Source of the DNA: Pedobacter hiemivivus
GTDB taxonomy: Bacteria > Bacteroidota > Bacteroidia > Sphingobacteriales > Sphingobacteriaceae
NCBI RefSeq assembly: GCF_004331685.1
Contig: NZ_SJSM01000007.1
Span: forward strand, 154,069-218,068
Length of the DNA stretch: 64,000 bases
Direction of reading: 5' to 3'
Shown: positions 26,129-36,166 of the stretch, piece after piece
How the letters are laid out: each line of letters opens with the position of its first letter
How positions within the stretch are numbered: position 1 is the stretch's first letter
Notes under the pieces: generated by a model
What the model was told of the DNA's origin: nothing
The model's database searches: none
What the model saw: only the letters and a program-made list of their open reading frames with translations
Translations under genes and position numbers: made by a program

Positions 26129-28012
26129 ATGATTAAAATTGTACTAAAACTAATTGGCAAAGTAGTGATGGTTCTTTGCCTGTTTGTCCTTTCTCTTGCT
26201 TGTTCTGCACAAAACAATGTATTTAACCTTATTCCGCAACCTGCTCATTTAGAAAAAGGGAATGGTGTTTTTATTTTGAATGCAAATACGGTTATTGTTC
26301 CGACTGAAAACGATAAAGGCGTGTGGGAGTTGTTGGCTTTGAGGTTGAGATCGCTAACGGGTTCTGATTTAAAAGTGGTAAAATTTGCTACTAATAATGT
26401 AATTCGCTTTATATCGGATGCAAATATAAAAGGTGGGAAAGAGGCTTATCGGTTAGAGATTACTCCTAAAACTGTGGTTATTAAAGCGAGTCAGCCAGAA
26501 GGTTGGTTTTATGGGATGCAAACTTTAGTGCAGCTTTTACCGATGAAATTGAAACAAGCGGATGCTAAGTTGGGTATAAAAATCCCTGCAGTTAAAATTG
26601 AAGATGCTCCGCGCTTTCAATGGCGGGGCTTGATGGTAGATGTGAGTCGTCATTTCTTTTCTAAAGAAGTGATTAAGCGATATATCGAGCAGATGTCTAA
26701 GTATAAAATGAATGTGTTGCATTTGCATTTGACTGACAATCAGGGTTGGAGGGTTGAAATTAAAAGCTTGCCAAAGTTGACTGAAGTGGGGGCCTGGAGG
26801 GTGCCGCGTACGGGGTATTGGCGAAATCAGAAAGCGCCAGAGCCTGCTGAGCAAGCTACAGATGGCGGATTTTATACACAGGATGGCATTAGGGAATTGG
26901 TGGCTTATGGGCAAAAGCATTTTGTAGAATTGGTTCCAGAGATTGATGTGCCTGGGCATAGTTTAGCATTAATAGCTTCCTATCCGGAGCTTTCTTGTAC
27001 TAAGAAAAGTCAGCAAGTGTTGGCTGGGGATTCCTGGAATGCTTCGCGTACAAATGTGGTTTGCGCGGGTAATGACTCTGTTTTTGTGTTTTTAGAAAAG
27101 GTGATTGGTGAGTTGGCGGGTTTATTCCCGTCTAGATATATACATATTGGTGGTGATGAGGTTTCAAGAGCATATTGGGATAAGTGTCCGGTATGCCAGC
27201 AAAGGATTAGGGATGAGCATTTAAAAAGTGCAGAAGAGTTGCAGTCCTATTTTCTGAAACGTGTTTCTAAAATTGTGCTTTCGAAAGGTAAAAAGCCTAT
27301 GGGCTGGTATGAAAATCTGCCTGGCGGTCTCCCTGAGGAGATGGCGGTAATGAGTTGGAAGGATGATAAAGGTGGGATATTGTCTGCTAATAAAGGTCAG
27401 CAGGTAGTGATGACGCCGGCAGCTTATACTTATCTTGATTTTTATCAAGGGGATCAGTATCTGGAGAATGCTATTTTTACTGTAAATAGATTGAGTACTA
27501 CCTTTTTATTTGATCCCTTGCCTAAAGGTATTGAGGAGAAAAATGTAATGGGGGGACAGGGCAGTTTGTGGACAGAACAGGTGCCTAATGAGCGAAAATT
27601 GCAGTTTATGACCTGGCCTAGGGCTTTTGCGTTGAGTGAAACGTTGTGGTCTGGAGCTGGTAAAAGCAGTTGGATTAATTTCATCAGTCGTGTAGAGTCG
27701 CATTTGCCGATGTTGGATAGGGATGCTGTTAATTACTCAAGGTATTTTTACGATGTAGTTGTTTCTGGTGTTAGAGGGGTTGATAAGGCGCTTTTGGTAA
27801 GTCTGACTACTGAAGTTGAGGGGCTTAAAATCTATTATTCTTTTGATGATACAGATCCGGATCCTTATTACCCGGTTTATACGGGGCAACCCTTGCGTAT
27901 TCCTAAAGGAGCGCAAAATATACGTGCCGTTACTTATAGAGATGGTATTCAGGTGGGGAGGTTGATGAAGATTCCGGTTGCTGAACTGGAAAGACGAACT
28001 CCTGCTAAATAA
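26129..28012 (+). CDS. Beta-N-acetylhexosaminidase, GH20
   Basis: The 627-residue exported enzyme has a signal peptide (1-27, with CSAQ near the end). A GH20 N-terminal domain (about 30-150) precedes the catalytic TIM barrel, with the invariant acid/base pair D343-E344 in HIGGDEVSRAYW and the aromatic pocket motif GWRVEIKSLPKL. A C-terminal chitobiase-like domain (about 545-625) completes it. It removes terminal beta-linked GlcNAc or GalNAc from glycans. It lies at the head of the catabolic locus, divergent from ROK copy 2. The Asp-Glu pair indicates the substrate-assisted mechanism. Confidence 0.93.
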   Translation: MIKIVLKLIGKVVMVLCLFVLSLACSAQNNVFNLIPQPAHLEKGNGVFILNANTVIVPTENDKGVWELLALRLRSLTGSDLKVVKFATNNVIRFISDANIKGGKEAYRLEITPKTVVIKASQPEGWFYGMQTLVQLLPMKLKQADAKLGIKIPAVKIEDAPRFQWRGLMVDVSRHFFSKEVIKRYIEQMSKYKMNVLHLHLTDNQGWRVEIKSLPKLTEVGAWRVPRTGYWRNQKAPEPAEQATDGGFYTQDGIRELVAYGQKHFVELVPEIDVPGHSLALIASYPELSCTKKSQQVLAGDSWNASRTNVVCAGNDSVFVFLEKVIGELAGLFPSRYIHIGGDEVSRAYWDKCPVCQQRIRDEHLKSAEELQSYFLKRVSKIVLSKGKKPMGWYENLPGGLPEEMAVMSWKDDKGGILSANKGQQVVMTPAAYTYLDFYQGDQYLENAIFTVNRLSTTFLFDPLPKGIEEKNVMGGQGSLWTEQVPNERKLQFMTWPRAFALSETLWSGAGKSSWINFISRVESHLPMLDRDAVNYSRYFYDVVVSGVRGVDKALLVSLTTEVEGLKIYYSFDDTDPDPYYPVYTGQPLRIPKGAQNIRAVTYRDGIQVGRLMKIPVAELERRTPAK

Positions 28013-28080
28013 AACAAGTTATTGGTGTTGTTTGGTGTCTTTTTATTTAAATGAATGGCTTCTTTACGGTGTGTTTAAAA

Positions 28081-28118
28081 ATAAATTAATAAAACAATTG
28101 AATTGTTTTTAATTTATT
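28081..28118. promoter_or_regulatory. AT-rich palindrome before the phosphodiester glycosidase (candidate ROK operator)
   Basis: AAAACAATT (28091-28099) and AATTGTTTT (28101-28109) form a perfect 9-bp inverted repeat with a single central G. The flanking AATAAATTAA and TTAATTTATT extend the symmetry to about 18 bp per arm with a 2-nt bulge. NagC/Mlc-type operators are AT-rich palindromes of the TTATTT...AAATAA kind, so this is a reasonable ROK site. It lies in the 144-bp gap before the operon. A weak terminator is the alternative. Confidence 0.4.
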
Positions 28119-28156
28119 TAATAAAGTTATTATATTTACTGAATAACCAAACCGTT

Positions 28157-29173
28157 ATGAACATGAAACTTAACCTTGCTATTATTCTTGTGTCGGCGGG
28201 AGCTTTATTGTCTTCCTGCAGTAAATCTAAAGAGGGGAAATTTCATCCTGACAAACCTTTGGTTGATTCAACGCCTTTGGTTACTTTATCGTCCAGCTGG
28301 AAAAAGGCAGTCTATTTAATGGATAATTTTCCTAACGGAATACAGATTTATGTAAATACTACCCCAATTAATGCGAAGTCAATTTCTGCTTACGCTGTTA
28401 TTTTTGATCCGAAGGCTGATTTAGAGTTGAAGCCGGTAATGGCTGCTGCGGAGAAAACAGTAACAGGTTTTTATAATGATGAAGTTGGAACTAAGTATGC
28501 TTCTATAAACGGTGGTTTTTTTGGGAGCGCAAATGCTTCTTATAGTTTGGCGATGTATAATAATGTGGTGAGCGCTATTAATATTAAATCTCTGTCGCGA
28601 TCTTACAATTCAGTTAATACAACTTACTATCCGACCAGAGCCGCATTTGGTATCTCGGCTGCGGGTGTGCCTGATGTAACCTGGATTTATCACGTTGGGA
28701 CAGGAAATGGAACAATATTTTCTTATCCTTCCCCTGCTTTAAATTTATTAAATACTGCACCTTTACCTGTGCCTACGGCAATATTGCCTGCTGTTGGAAA
28801 AGTATGGGATGTTAAATCTGCCATTGGTGGATCTCCAATGCTGATTAAAGATGATAAAATAAATATAACGGATGCTGAAGAGTTGATTGTTATAGATAAT
28901 ACTTCTTCGCGCGCAAGGTCGGCTATAGGTTATACTAAAAATAACAAGATTATTATATTAGCAGTTGAAGGTGGGAATACTGCTGCTGGTATTCCGGGGG
29001 TAAACCTGGCAGAACTTGCACAGATGATGAAAGATATGGGGTGTATAGGTGCGATAAACCTTGATGGTGGTGGCTCTACTGCTTTAACTGTAAATGGAAA
29101 ACAGACCGTTAAACCTTCTGATGGATCGGAAAGAAAAGTTGTGACTGCATTGATCGTTAAAGAAAAAATCTAA
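28157..29173 (+). CDS. Phosphodiester glycosidase family protein (NAGPA/DUF2233-like), lipoprotein
   Basis: The start at 28157 (MNMKLNLAII) gives a lipoprotein signal ending SSC, so the protein is membrane-anchored. The 338-residue protein shows the hallmark blocks of the family that includes human N-acetylglucosamine-1-phosphodiester alpha-N-acetylglucosaminidase: NGGFFG, AIGGSPML, RSAIGYT and NLDGGGSTAL. The enzyme type cleaves sugar-1-phosphodiester bonds. It leads an apparent operon with the FAD oxidoreductase and SusC/SusD genes, which fits breakdown of a phosphodiester-linked amino-sugar polymer. The exact linkage is not shown by sequence. Confidence 0.8.
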   Translation: MNMKLNLAIILVSAGALLSSCSKSKEGKFHPDKPLVDSTPLVTLSSSWKKAVYLMDNFPNGIQIYVNTTPINAKSISAYAVIFDPKADLELKPVMAAAEKTVTGFYNDEVGTKYASINGGFFGSANASYSLAMYNNVVSAINIKSLSRSYNSVNTTYYPTRAAFGISAAGVPDVTWIYHVGTGNGTIFSYPSPALNLLNTAPLPVPTAILPAVGKVWDVKSAIGGSPMLIKDDKINITDAEELIVIDNTSSRARSAIGYTKNNKIIILAVEGGNTAAGIPGVNLAELAQMMKDMGCIGAINLDGGGSTALTVNGKQTVKPSDGSERKVVTALIVKEKI

Positions 29174-29212
29174 TTGCTTAAATTTTTATAAAACAAATTA
29201 CTTACTGTTAAA

Positions 29213-31090
29213 ATGATTGGATCAGGATTTATGAGGGGATTTTTATTTGCTTTTTTATTCTTTTTTGCGACTATTTCCGTTTCGGCTAAAGAATATGAGA
29301 CGCAGTTACTGGTGATAGGTGGTGGTGCAAGTGGGACTACTGCTGCAGTACAGGCATCAAGAATGGGTGTAAAAACTTTAGTTATTGAAGAAACGGAGTG
29401 GTTAGGCGGAATGTTAACTGCTGCAGGGGTAGCTGCTATAGATGGTAATCATCAAATGCCTTCGGGTTTATGGGGAGAGTTTAGGCAGAAGCTATATGAC
29501 TATTACGGTGGACCAAAGGCTGTAGAGACTGGATGGGTAAGCAACACCTTATTTGAACCCTCAATAGGAAATAAAAAACTCAAAGAATTAGCTGTAAATC
29601 CTAATCTAACCATTTGGTATAAAACAGAATGGACGAATATTACCCGCAAAGGAAATAAATGGACTGTAGAAACCTATGTGAAAGGAAAGCGTACAGTAGT
29701 AACTGCTGATTTAATTATTGATGCAACCGAATTGGGGGATGTAATGGGTTTTCTTAAAATCCCTTATCGTGTAGGTATGGATAGTAGGTTTGATACTGGT
29801 GAGTCTTTTGCTCCAGAAAAGGCCAACAACATTATTCAGGATTTAACCTATGTAGTGGTGCTTAAGGATTATGGTAAAGATGCTGATAAAACAATCGCTA
29901 AGCCCATTGGATATGATCCAAAGGAATTTGACTGTTGCTGCGACGTTACTGATCCTTCGGCTGATGCCAGTCATAAACGATCTATAGATTGTAAGCAGAT
30001 GATCACTTATGGGAAGCTTCCGAATAATAAATACATGATCAACTGGCCTAAATGTGGAAATGATATTTATTTGAATATCATTGAACTGAGTAAAAAGGAC
30101 AGAGAAGCTGCACTTAAAGAAGCTAAATTACACAGTCTTAGATTTATTTATCACCTGCAAACAAAGCTTGGCTTTAAGCATTTAGGTATTGCTAATGATG
30201 AATTTCCTACAGCCGACAAGTTACCAATGATCGCTTACCACCGGGAAGCAAGAAGATTGGATGGTAAAGTTACTTTAACTGTTAATGATATTGCTGCACC
30301 TTATCAGCAAAAAACTAATCTATACCGCACCGGGATTGCAATTGGTGATTATCCGATAGATCATCATCACTTAAAGAATCCTGAAGCTCCCCAAATTGAT
30401 TTTATAAATATCAAAGTACCTGCTTATAATATACCACTTGGCTCATTGATTCCTAAAAATGCAGATGGAATTATTGTTGCTGAAAAAAGTGTTAGTGTAA
30501 CCAATATTGTTGCTGGCGCAAGCAGGTTGCAGCCAGTGGTATTAACTATTGGTCAGGCCGCAGGTGCATTGGCGGCTGTAGCTATTAAGAACAATCTGCA
30601 GCCTGCTCAGGTGAATATCCGTGAGGTGCAGGCCGCTTTGTTGGAAAGTAAAGCTTACATCATGCCTTTTATAGATGTGAAACCCGAGGATAAGAATTTT
30701 GTAGCGATGCAAAAGATTGGTGCTACCGGGATTTTAAAAGGAACAGGTATTCCTTATAAATGGGCTAACCAAACCTGGTTTTATCCGGAGCAGCCCATTA
30801 ATGAATATACCTTGGTAGAAGGTGTTAAATCTTTTTACCCAATAATCGCTGATCAGTCTCCTTCGGGGAAACTGGCAAATGCAGCTTTCGCTGCAAAGTT
30901 ATTGTCATCGGTTTCTAAAAAGAAAATAGACCTTTCCGAGATTTCGAAAGTAATAAATGAACGTATTGCTAAACAAGAAGTAAACGGGGAAACTGTTTTA
31001 TCAAGAAGGATGCTTTCTGTTCTGATAGATCAATTCTTAAATCCGTTTGCTCAGGAAATTGATTTTAACGGATTAACCAAACTCAAATAA
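29213..31090 (+). CDS. Exported FAD-dependent oxidoreductase (PF12831-type)
   Basis: The 625-residue protein has a signal peptide (about 1-25, ending VSA) and a Rossmann dinucleotide motif VIGGGASGTTAA (35-46). It shows the WLGGMLTAAG and IDATELGDVMG blocks of the FAD-dependent oxidoreductases often labelled 'xanthan lyase-like' in Bacteroidota. The C-terminal ~130 residues form an extra helical domain. Being exported, it must receive FAD in the periplasm or be exported folded, and no twin-arginine motif is visible. It follows the phosphodiester glycosidase by 39 bp. The substrate may be a sugar. It has no proven role in glycan loci that I can cite. Confidence 0.78.
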   Translation: MIGSGFMRGFLFAFLFFFATISVSAKEYETQLLVIGGGASGTTAAVQASRMGVKTLVIEETEWLGGMLTAAGVAAIDGNHQMPSGLWGEFRQKLYDYYGGPKAVETGWVSNTLFEPSIGNKKLKELAVNPNLTIWYKTEWTNITRKGNKWTVETYVKGKRTVVTADLIIDATELGDVMGFLKIPYRVGMDSRFDTGESFAPEKANNIIQDLTYVVVLKDYGKDADKTIAKPIGYDPKEFDCCCDVTDPSADASHKRSIDCKQMITYGKLPNNKYMINWPKCGNDIYLNIIELSKKDREAALKEAKLHSLRFIYHLQTKLGFKHLGIANDEFPTADKLPMIAYHREARRLDGKVTLTVNDIAAPYQQKTNLYRTGIAIGDYPIDHHHLKNPEAPQIDFINIKVPAYNIPLGSLIPKNADGIIVAEKSVSVTNIVAGASRLQPVVLTIGQAAGALAAVAIKNNLQPAQVNIREVQAALLESKAYIMPFIDVKPEDKNFVAMQKIGATGILKGTGIPYKWANQTWFYPEQPINEYTLVEGVKSFYPIIADQSPSGKLANAAFAAKLLSSVSKKKIDLSEISKVINERIAKQEVNGETVLSRRMLSVLIDQFLNPFAQEIDFNGLTKLK

Positions 31091-31124
31091 ACTTAACGTA
31101 TTATAAATCTAACCAATTAACAGT

Positions 31125-34100
31125 ATGCAACAAATTTTTACTAAAAAGAAGGAATGGCTCTTCAGTGGGATAAGCCTAATCCTTTTCATGTGCATTTCTA
31201 TGACGTCGTTGGCGCAGACCCGAACGGTTACCGGTGTGGTGACCGATTTGAAAGGTGATCCACTTGTTGGAGTGATCATTCAATTAAAAGGAACTAAAAC
31301 AACGGCCAACAGTTCTGCAACTGGTAGCTTTTCGATAAAAGTACCAGAAGGCAGCCAAACACTTGTATTCAGGTATATTGGTTATGAAGACAAAGAAGCT
31401 GTCGTTAACCAGAATACAACGGTTAAAGTCGCACTAAGAGAGTCCGTGTCCCAGTTAAATGACGTGGTGGTGATAGGGTATGGTACAGCCACAAGGAAAG
31501 ATTTAACAGGATCTGTTGGAACGGTAAGTATTGCCGATTTGCAAAAAGCTCCGGTTAAATCATTCGATGAGGCTTTGGCTGGCCGGGTTGCGGGGGTTCA
31601 GGTTACTTCAAGTGAAGGCCAACCAGGATCGCCAATTGAGATTACCATCAGGGGTAATAACTCTATTACACAACTCAATTATCCTTTGGTAGTTATAGAT
31701 GGCTTTCCTATGGAAGATCCAAACAATAGCGTGGTTAATCCTTTGAATACACTTGATCCGAATGAAATTGAGTCAATCGACATCCTTAAAGATGCATCTG
31801 CTACTGCGATTTATGGTGCCAGAGGATCTAATGGGGTAGTTATTGTGACTACTAAAAGAGGGAAGTTGGGTGCTCCCGTAATTACTTATAATGGATACTA
31901 TGGCCTTCAGGAAAATAACAAAAGAATGCCGGTATTGAGTCCTTACGAGTTTGTTAAATTACAAGATGAGATTGATCCAGTAAAAACAAAGGCGCTTTAT
32001 TTTAAAGAAGGTAGAAACCTGGATAGCTATAAAGATGTTACGGGTATAAATTGGGAAGATGAAGTAACACGTGTTGCACCTATGCAAAATCATTACCTCT
32101 CCTTAGCTGGTGGTACGGCTAAAACAAAATATAGTGTTTCTTTATCACATGTTGGACAAGATGGTATTATTCTGAATTCAGGATTTAAACGCACGCAGGG
32201 TAAAGTTAGCTTAGATCAGGAAGTATCTGATAAACTTAAAGTTGGTATCAATGCCACTTACGCGGATATTTTAACCTATGGTAGCCCAACTTCTACGGGT
32301 AATTATAGCAATGAGTTGAATATGCTATTTAGTGTATGGGCTTTCAGACCGGTTGCGGTTAATCCTAACGTTGATCTTTTAGATCTTGCAACTGACCCTG
32401 AGGTGGAGCAGGCAAGTAATTTTACGTTTAATCCAGTGCTAACTGCAAAAAATGAACTTCGCGAAAATTATGGTACTAATATTACTGCCAATGGTTACCT
32501 GGAATATACCATTCTAAAAGAGTTGAAGTTTAAATCAACCGGCTCTTTCAATAGAGGGATAAGAAGGGCAGATGTATTTAACGGACCACAATCCAGAAGT
32601 GCTGCAATAGGTAACTACTTTATTAATGGAAGTCAAACTCATTACAATTCACGTACCTGGCAAAATGCGAATACCTTAACTTATGCTAAAAGGCTAAACA
32701 AATCTCATTATTTTGATGTAATGGCGGGTTTATCTTTTGAAGCAGGAGAAAATTCGGGTTTCGGGGCTTCGGCAATGCTTGTGCCTAGTGAAAGTTTAGG
32801 TTTAAGTGGTCTGGATGAAGGAACCCCATTGGGAATTAGTTCTGTTAGTTCTAAGTATACGATGGCTTCTTTTTTAAGTCGTGCCAACTATAAATTATTA
32901 GATCGCTATGTATTTACAGCGACGTTTAGAGCAGATGGATCTTCAAGGTTTATTGGTGATAATAAATGGGGATATTTCCCATCGGCAGGTTTTGCATGGC
33001 AAATTAATAATGAATCTTTTGCAAAAAATATTAAATACCTATCTAATGCCAAGTTAAGAACATCATGGGGTAGAACCGGAAATAATCAGGTATCGAATTT
33101 TTCTGTTTATCCAGGTTTAACTTATGTAAATACTGATGCTTCTAATCCGCTCAATAACAATTCTGGTTATATGTTTAATAACAATGACGGCAGGGGGGTA
33201 GTTTATACAAGTCTTGGGAATCCAATTTTAAAGTGGGAAACAACGGAGCAAACGAACATAGGGTTAGACTTAGGTTTTTTTAACGAACGTTTAACTTTTG
33301 TATTTGATTTGTATCGTAAAAGGACTTACGATCTGTTGTTGAATGCTAACTTACCACCGGTAACAGGATATAGTAGAGCCATAAAAAATATCGGTTCTAC
33401 AGAAAATAAAGGATTAGAAATTACGATTGGCGTTACTCCGGTTCAAAATAAAGATTTTACATGGAACTCTTCATTTAACATCGCCTTTAACAGGAATAAA
33501 ATACTTGGTTTAAGTGAAAACCAACTTCAGTTAACTACAAGCCAAAGCTGGGGAGATGACTGGAAGAACATTCCTGGTTATGTAGCAAAAATAGGTAGTC
33601 CAATTGCGCAGTTCTACGGATTAATTTTTGATGGGGTATATAATTATGATGATTTTATTAAAGTAGGGGAAGCATATACCTTAAAAGAAAATATTACCGC
33701 ACATGGAGGAGCAAGATCCAGCATAAAACCCGGTGATGTAAAGTATAAAGACTTGGATGGCGATCTTCAGATTACTGAAAAAGATAAAACCGTAATTGGA
33801 AGTCCTTATGCTAAGTACACAGGTGGTTTAAGTAATAACTTTACTTATAAAGGCTTTGATTTGAATGTGTTTTTCCAATGGTCATATGGTAATGATATTA
33901 TCAATGCGAATAGAATATTGTTCGAATCTTCTTATAAATATGGATACAATCAGTATGCAACTTATGCTGATAGGTGGACTCCTGAAAATCCTACTTCTGA
34001 TATTCCTGGAGTTGCTATGGGACGCGGAGGTTCTTTAAAAGCTTATTCGACAAGAACGATAGAAGATGGATCATTCATTAGGCTAAAGACTGTTGCATTA

Positions 34101-34313
34101 GGCTATAAAGTGCCGACAGATCTTTTGAAAAAATCAAAAGTATTTAAAACTGCAAGAGTTTATGTATCTGCACAGAATTTGTACACCTGGACAAATTACT
34201 CGGGTTACGATCCTGAAGTTTCTGTTCGGAATAGTGCTTTGACCCCAGGGTTTGATTACTCTGCTTATCCTAGAGCACGTACAATTACTTTTGGAATCAA
34301 TACTACTTTTTAA
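31125..34313 (+). CDS. susC: SusC/RagA-type TonB-linked outer-membrane transporter
   Basis: The 1062-residue protein has a signal peptide (to about residue 30, SLAQ) and an N-terminal carboxypeptidase-like domain with GDPLVGVIIQLKGT. The SusC signature DVVVIGYGTATRKDLTGSVG lies near 108-127, followed by a plug with DGFPMEDPNN and a barrel ending ITFGINTTF. It imports glycan oligosaccharides across the outer membrane with its SusD partner, which starts 17 bp downstream. The cargo is expected to be an amino-sugar oligosaccharide from the neighbouring enzymes. There is no FecR/STN domain, consistent with ROK rather than sigma/anti-sigma control. Confidence 0.95.
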   Translation: MQQIFTKKKEWLFSGISLILFMCISMTSLAQTRTVTGVVTDLKGDPLVGVIIQLKGTKTTANSSATGSFSIKVPEGSQTLVFRYIGYEDKEAVVNQNTTVKVALRESVSQLNDVVVIGYGTATRKDLTGSVGTVSIADLQKAPVKSFDEALAGRVAGVQVTSSEGQPGSPIEITIRGNNSITQLNYPLVVIDGFPMEDPNNSVVNPLNTLDPNEIESIDILKDASATAIYGARGSNGVVIVTTKRGKLGAPVITYNGYYGLQENNKRMPVLSPYEFVKLQDEIDPVKTKALYFKEGRNLDSYKDVTGINWEDEVTRVAPMQNHYLSLAGGTAKTKYSVSLSHVGQDGIILNSGFKRTQGKVSLDQEVSDKLKVGINATYADILTYGSPTSTGNYSNELNMLFSVWAFRPVAVNPNVDLLDLATDPEVEQASNFTFNPVLTAKNELRENYGTNITANGYLEYTILKELKFKSTGSFNRGIRRADVFNGPQSRSAAIGNYFINGSQTHYNSRTWQNANTLTYAKRLNKSHYFDVMAGLSFEAGENSGFGASAMLVPSESLGLSGLDEGTPLGISSVSSKYTMASFLSRANYKLLDRYVFTATFRADGSSRFIGDNKWGYFPSAGFAWQINNESFAKNIKYLSNAKLRTSWGRTGNNQVSNFSVYPGLTYVNTDASNPLNNNSGYMFNNNDGRGVVYTSLGNPILKWETTEQTNIGLDLGFFNERLTFVFDLYRKRTYDLLLNANLPPVTGYSRAIKNIGSTENKGLEITIGVTPVQNKDFTWNSSFNIAFNRNKILGLSENQLQLTTSQSWGDDWKNIPGYVAKIGSPIAQFYGLIFDGVYNYDDFIKVGEAYTLKENITAHGGARSSIKPGDVKYKDLDGDLQITEKDKTVIGSPYAKYTGGLSNNFTYKGFDLNVFFQWSYGNDIINANRILFESSYKYGYNQYATYADRWTPENPTSDIPGVAMGRGGSLKAYSTRTIEDGSFIRLKTVALGYKVPTDLLKKSKVFKTARVYVSAQNLYTWTNYSGYDPEVSVRNSALTPGFDYSAYPRARTITFGINTTF

Positions 34314-34330
34314 CAACGAAATTATAAGTT

Positions 34331-36130
34331 ATGAAACGTATTTTATATAGCATAATGATAGCGGGATTGGTCTTAACTTCTTCGTCTTGCAAGAAGTTTT
34401 TAAGTCCTGCACCAACAGATTTTTTAGCACCAGAGGGCTTTTTTAGAAATGAAACAGATGTTAATGCAGCTGTAACAGGTATTTATGACATTCTTGGTAA
34501 ATCATCTACATATGGCAGAAACCTCTTTTTTGAGATGGATGTAGCAGATGAAGGTTTTATTGCATTGTCGACCTGGACCCAAGACATAGGTTTATACAAT
34601 TATAATCCATCTGATACTAAATTAACAGATACATGGACGGCCCTTTATAATGGAATCAATAGGGCAAATATGTTGATTGAAAATATTGACAAGGCTGATA
34701 TGGATAAGAAGAAAAAAGACGTAGCGCTTGGTGAAGCTATTTTCTTAAGGGCTTACTATTATTTTCTATTGACAAATAATTACGGTAACGTGCCTTTGAA
34801 ATTAAAATCAACAAAAACGGTGTTTGAAGTGAACTTTGCCAATACGCCTTATAAAACCATTTACCAATACATTGTTAGTGATATGGAGAAAGCAGCGGAG
34901 TTGGTAAATCCAATAGGTGCTTATACTTATGGAAGTAGGGTAACAAAATCAGTTGTTTATGGTATGTTGGCCAGGGTAAATCTGAAAATGGCTGGTGCGC
35001 CGCTTAATGATGTTTCGCGTTATGCCGAAGTCGTAAAGTGGGCCCAGAAAGTGCAACTAGAAGGACATTCACTTAATCCAGACTACAAACAAGTTTTCAT
35101 CAATATGTGTCAGGATAAATATGATACTAAAGAAGTGATTTGGGAAGTAGAGTTTGGTAAAAGGAATCGTACACAAGAAGAAGAAGGTTCTGTTGGTTCG
35201 ATAAATGGTATTGCTGCAAATGCAGAAATTGGCTATAGTTATGGTGCGCGACACACGACGAATAGCTATTTTAAATCGTTTGATGCTGATGACTTGAGAA
35301 GAGATTGGAGCATTGCGCCTTTTGGTTATAACGCCACTGTTCCAGGTGGAAAGGTGGCTTTTGCACCGACGTTAATCTATAATCGTTGTGATGGTAAATG
35401 GAGACGTGAGTACGAAACTGCACTACCAAAATTTGTTGGAACATCTTCGATAAACTTTCCGTTGTTACGTTATTCCGATGTACTCTTAATGCTTGCAGAG
35501 GCAGAAAATGAGTTGAATGGCCCGACGCAGATTGCTGTAGATGCAGTAAATGAAGTTAAACGTCGCGCACATGGGAAATCACTTGTTGGTGAGGTGGTTA
35601 AATCAGTAACGATAACCAATGGTGGAGCTTATACTGTTGCTCCAGCTGTTGTTTTCACAGGTGGTGGTGGTTCAGGTGCTGCAGCAACAGCAGTTGTTGC
35701 AGCTGGAAAGATTTCGGCAATATATATGATTAGCGCTGGTTCAGGTTATACCAGTGCACCAACAATAACCTTAGATGGAGCAGGGACAGGAGCAGTTTTA
35801 ACCGCTGTTTTGAGTAAAAATGCAATTACTAATTATGATGTAACCACTGCGGAGAAAGCTTCTAAGGATGATTTAAGGCCGGTAATCAGAAAAGAAAGAT
35901 CATTAGAGTTGGGCTTTGAAGGACTTCGACGTTTTGATTTGGTTCGTTGGGGACAGTTTTACTCGGCTATGAAAGCCAGTGAGAATGACATCAAAACGAC
36001 AGCGCCGTCTGACTATCTTACTTATGCTGCTAAATCAGCTCAGAATGTTTCGCTGAGGGACACTTTATTCGCTATTCCTGCAGCAGAGATTAGCGTAAAC
36101 GGCGCGATTATTCAAAATAAAGGATGGTAA
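34331..36130 (+). CDS. susD: SusD/RagB-type nutrient-binding lipoprotein with an inserted repeat domain
   Basis: The 599-residue lipoprotein (lipobox ending SSC20) binds glycans at the cell surface as the lid of SusC. The SusD N-terminal helical repeats (NAAVTGIYDILG and YNGINRANMLIENI) and the C-terminal RKERSLELGFEGLRRFDLVRWG block are present. Between about residues 422 and 497 lies an insertion of two ~36-residue repeats of the form GxxYTxAPxxxxxGxGxGAxxTAV, which ordinary SusD proteins (~500-550 residues) lack. The insertion sits just before the conserved RKERSLEL motif. It could add a second ligand-contact surface. Confidence 0.94.
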   Translation: MKRILYSIMIAGLVLTSSSCKKFLSPAPTDFLAPEGFFRNETDVNAAVTGIYDILGKSSTYGRNLFFEMDVADEGFIALSTWTQDIGLYNYNPSDTKLTDTWTALYNGINRANMLIENIDKADMDKKKKDVALGEAIFLRAYYYFLLTNNYGNVPLKLKSTKTVFEVNFANTPYKTIYQYIVSDMEKAAELVNPIGAYTYGSRVTKSVVYGMLARVNLKMAGAPLNDVSRYAEVVKWAQKVQLEGHSLNPDYKQVFINMCQDKYDTKEVIWEVEFGKRNRTQEEEGSVGSINGIAANAEIGYSYGARHTTNSYFKSFDADDLRRDWSIAPFGYNATVPGGKVAFAPTLIYNRCDGKWRREYETALPKFVGTSSINFPLLRYSDVLLMLAEAENELNGPTQIAVDAVNEVKRRAHGKSLVGEVVKSVTITNGGAYTVAPAVVFTGGGGSGAAATAVVAAGKISAIYMISAGSGYTSAPTITLDGAGTGAVLTAVLSKNAITNYDVTTAEKASKDDLRPVIRKERSLELGFEGLRRFDLVRWGQFYSAMKASENDIKTTAPSDYLTYAAKSAQNVSLRDTLFAIPAAEISVNGAIIQNKGW

Positions 36131-36166
36131 TTGGACTTATAATTTTAATTTATAAAAGCAAATAAG

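Noticed and set aside
26537..26959. 140-codon minus-strand frame
   Set aside because: It lies antisense inside the GH20 gene and has a His/Pro/Leu-rich composition typical of shadow frames.
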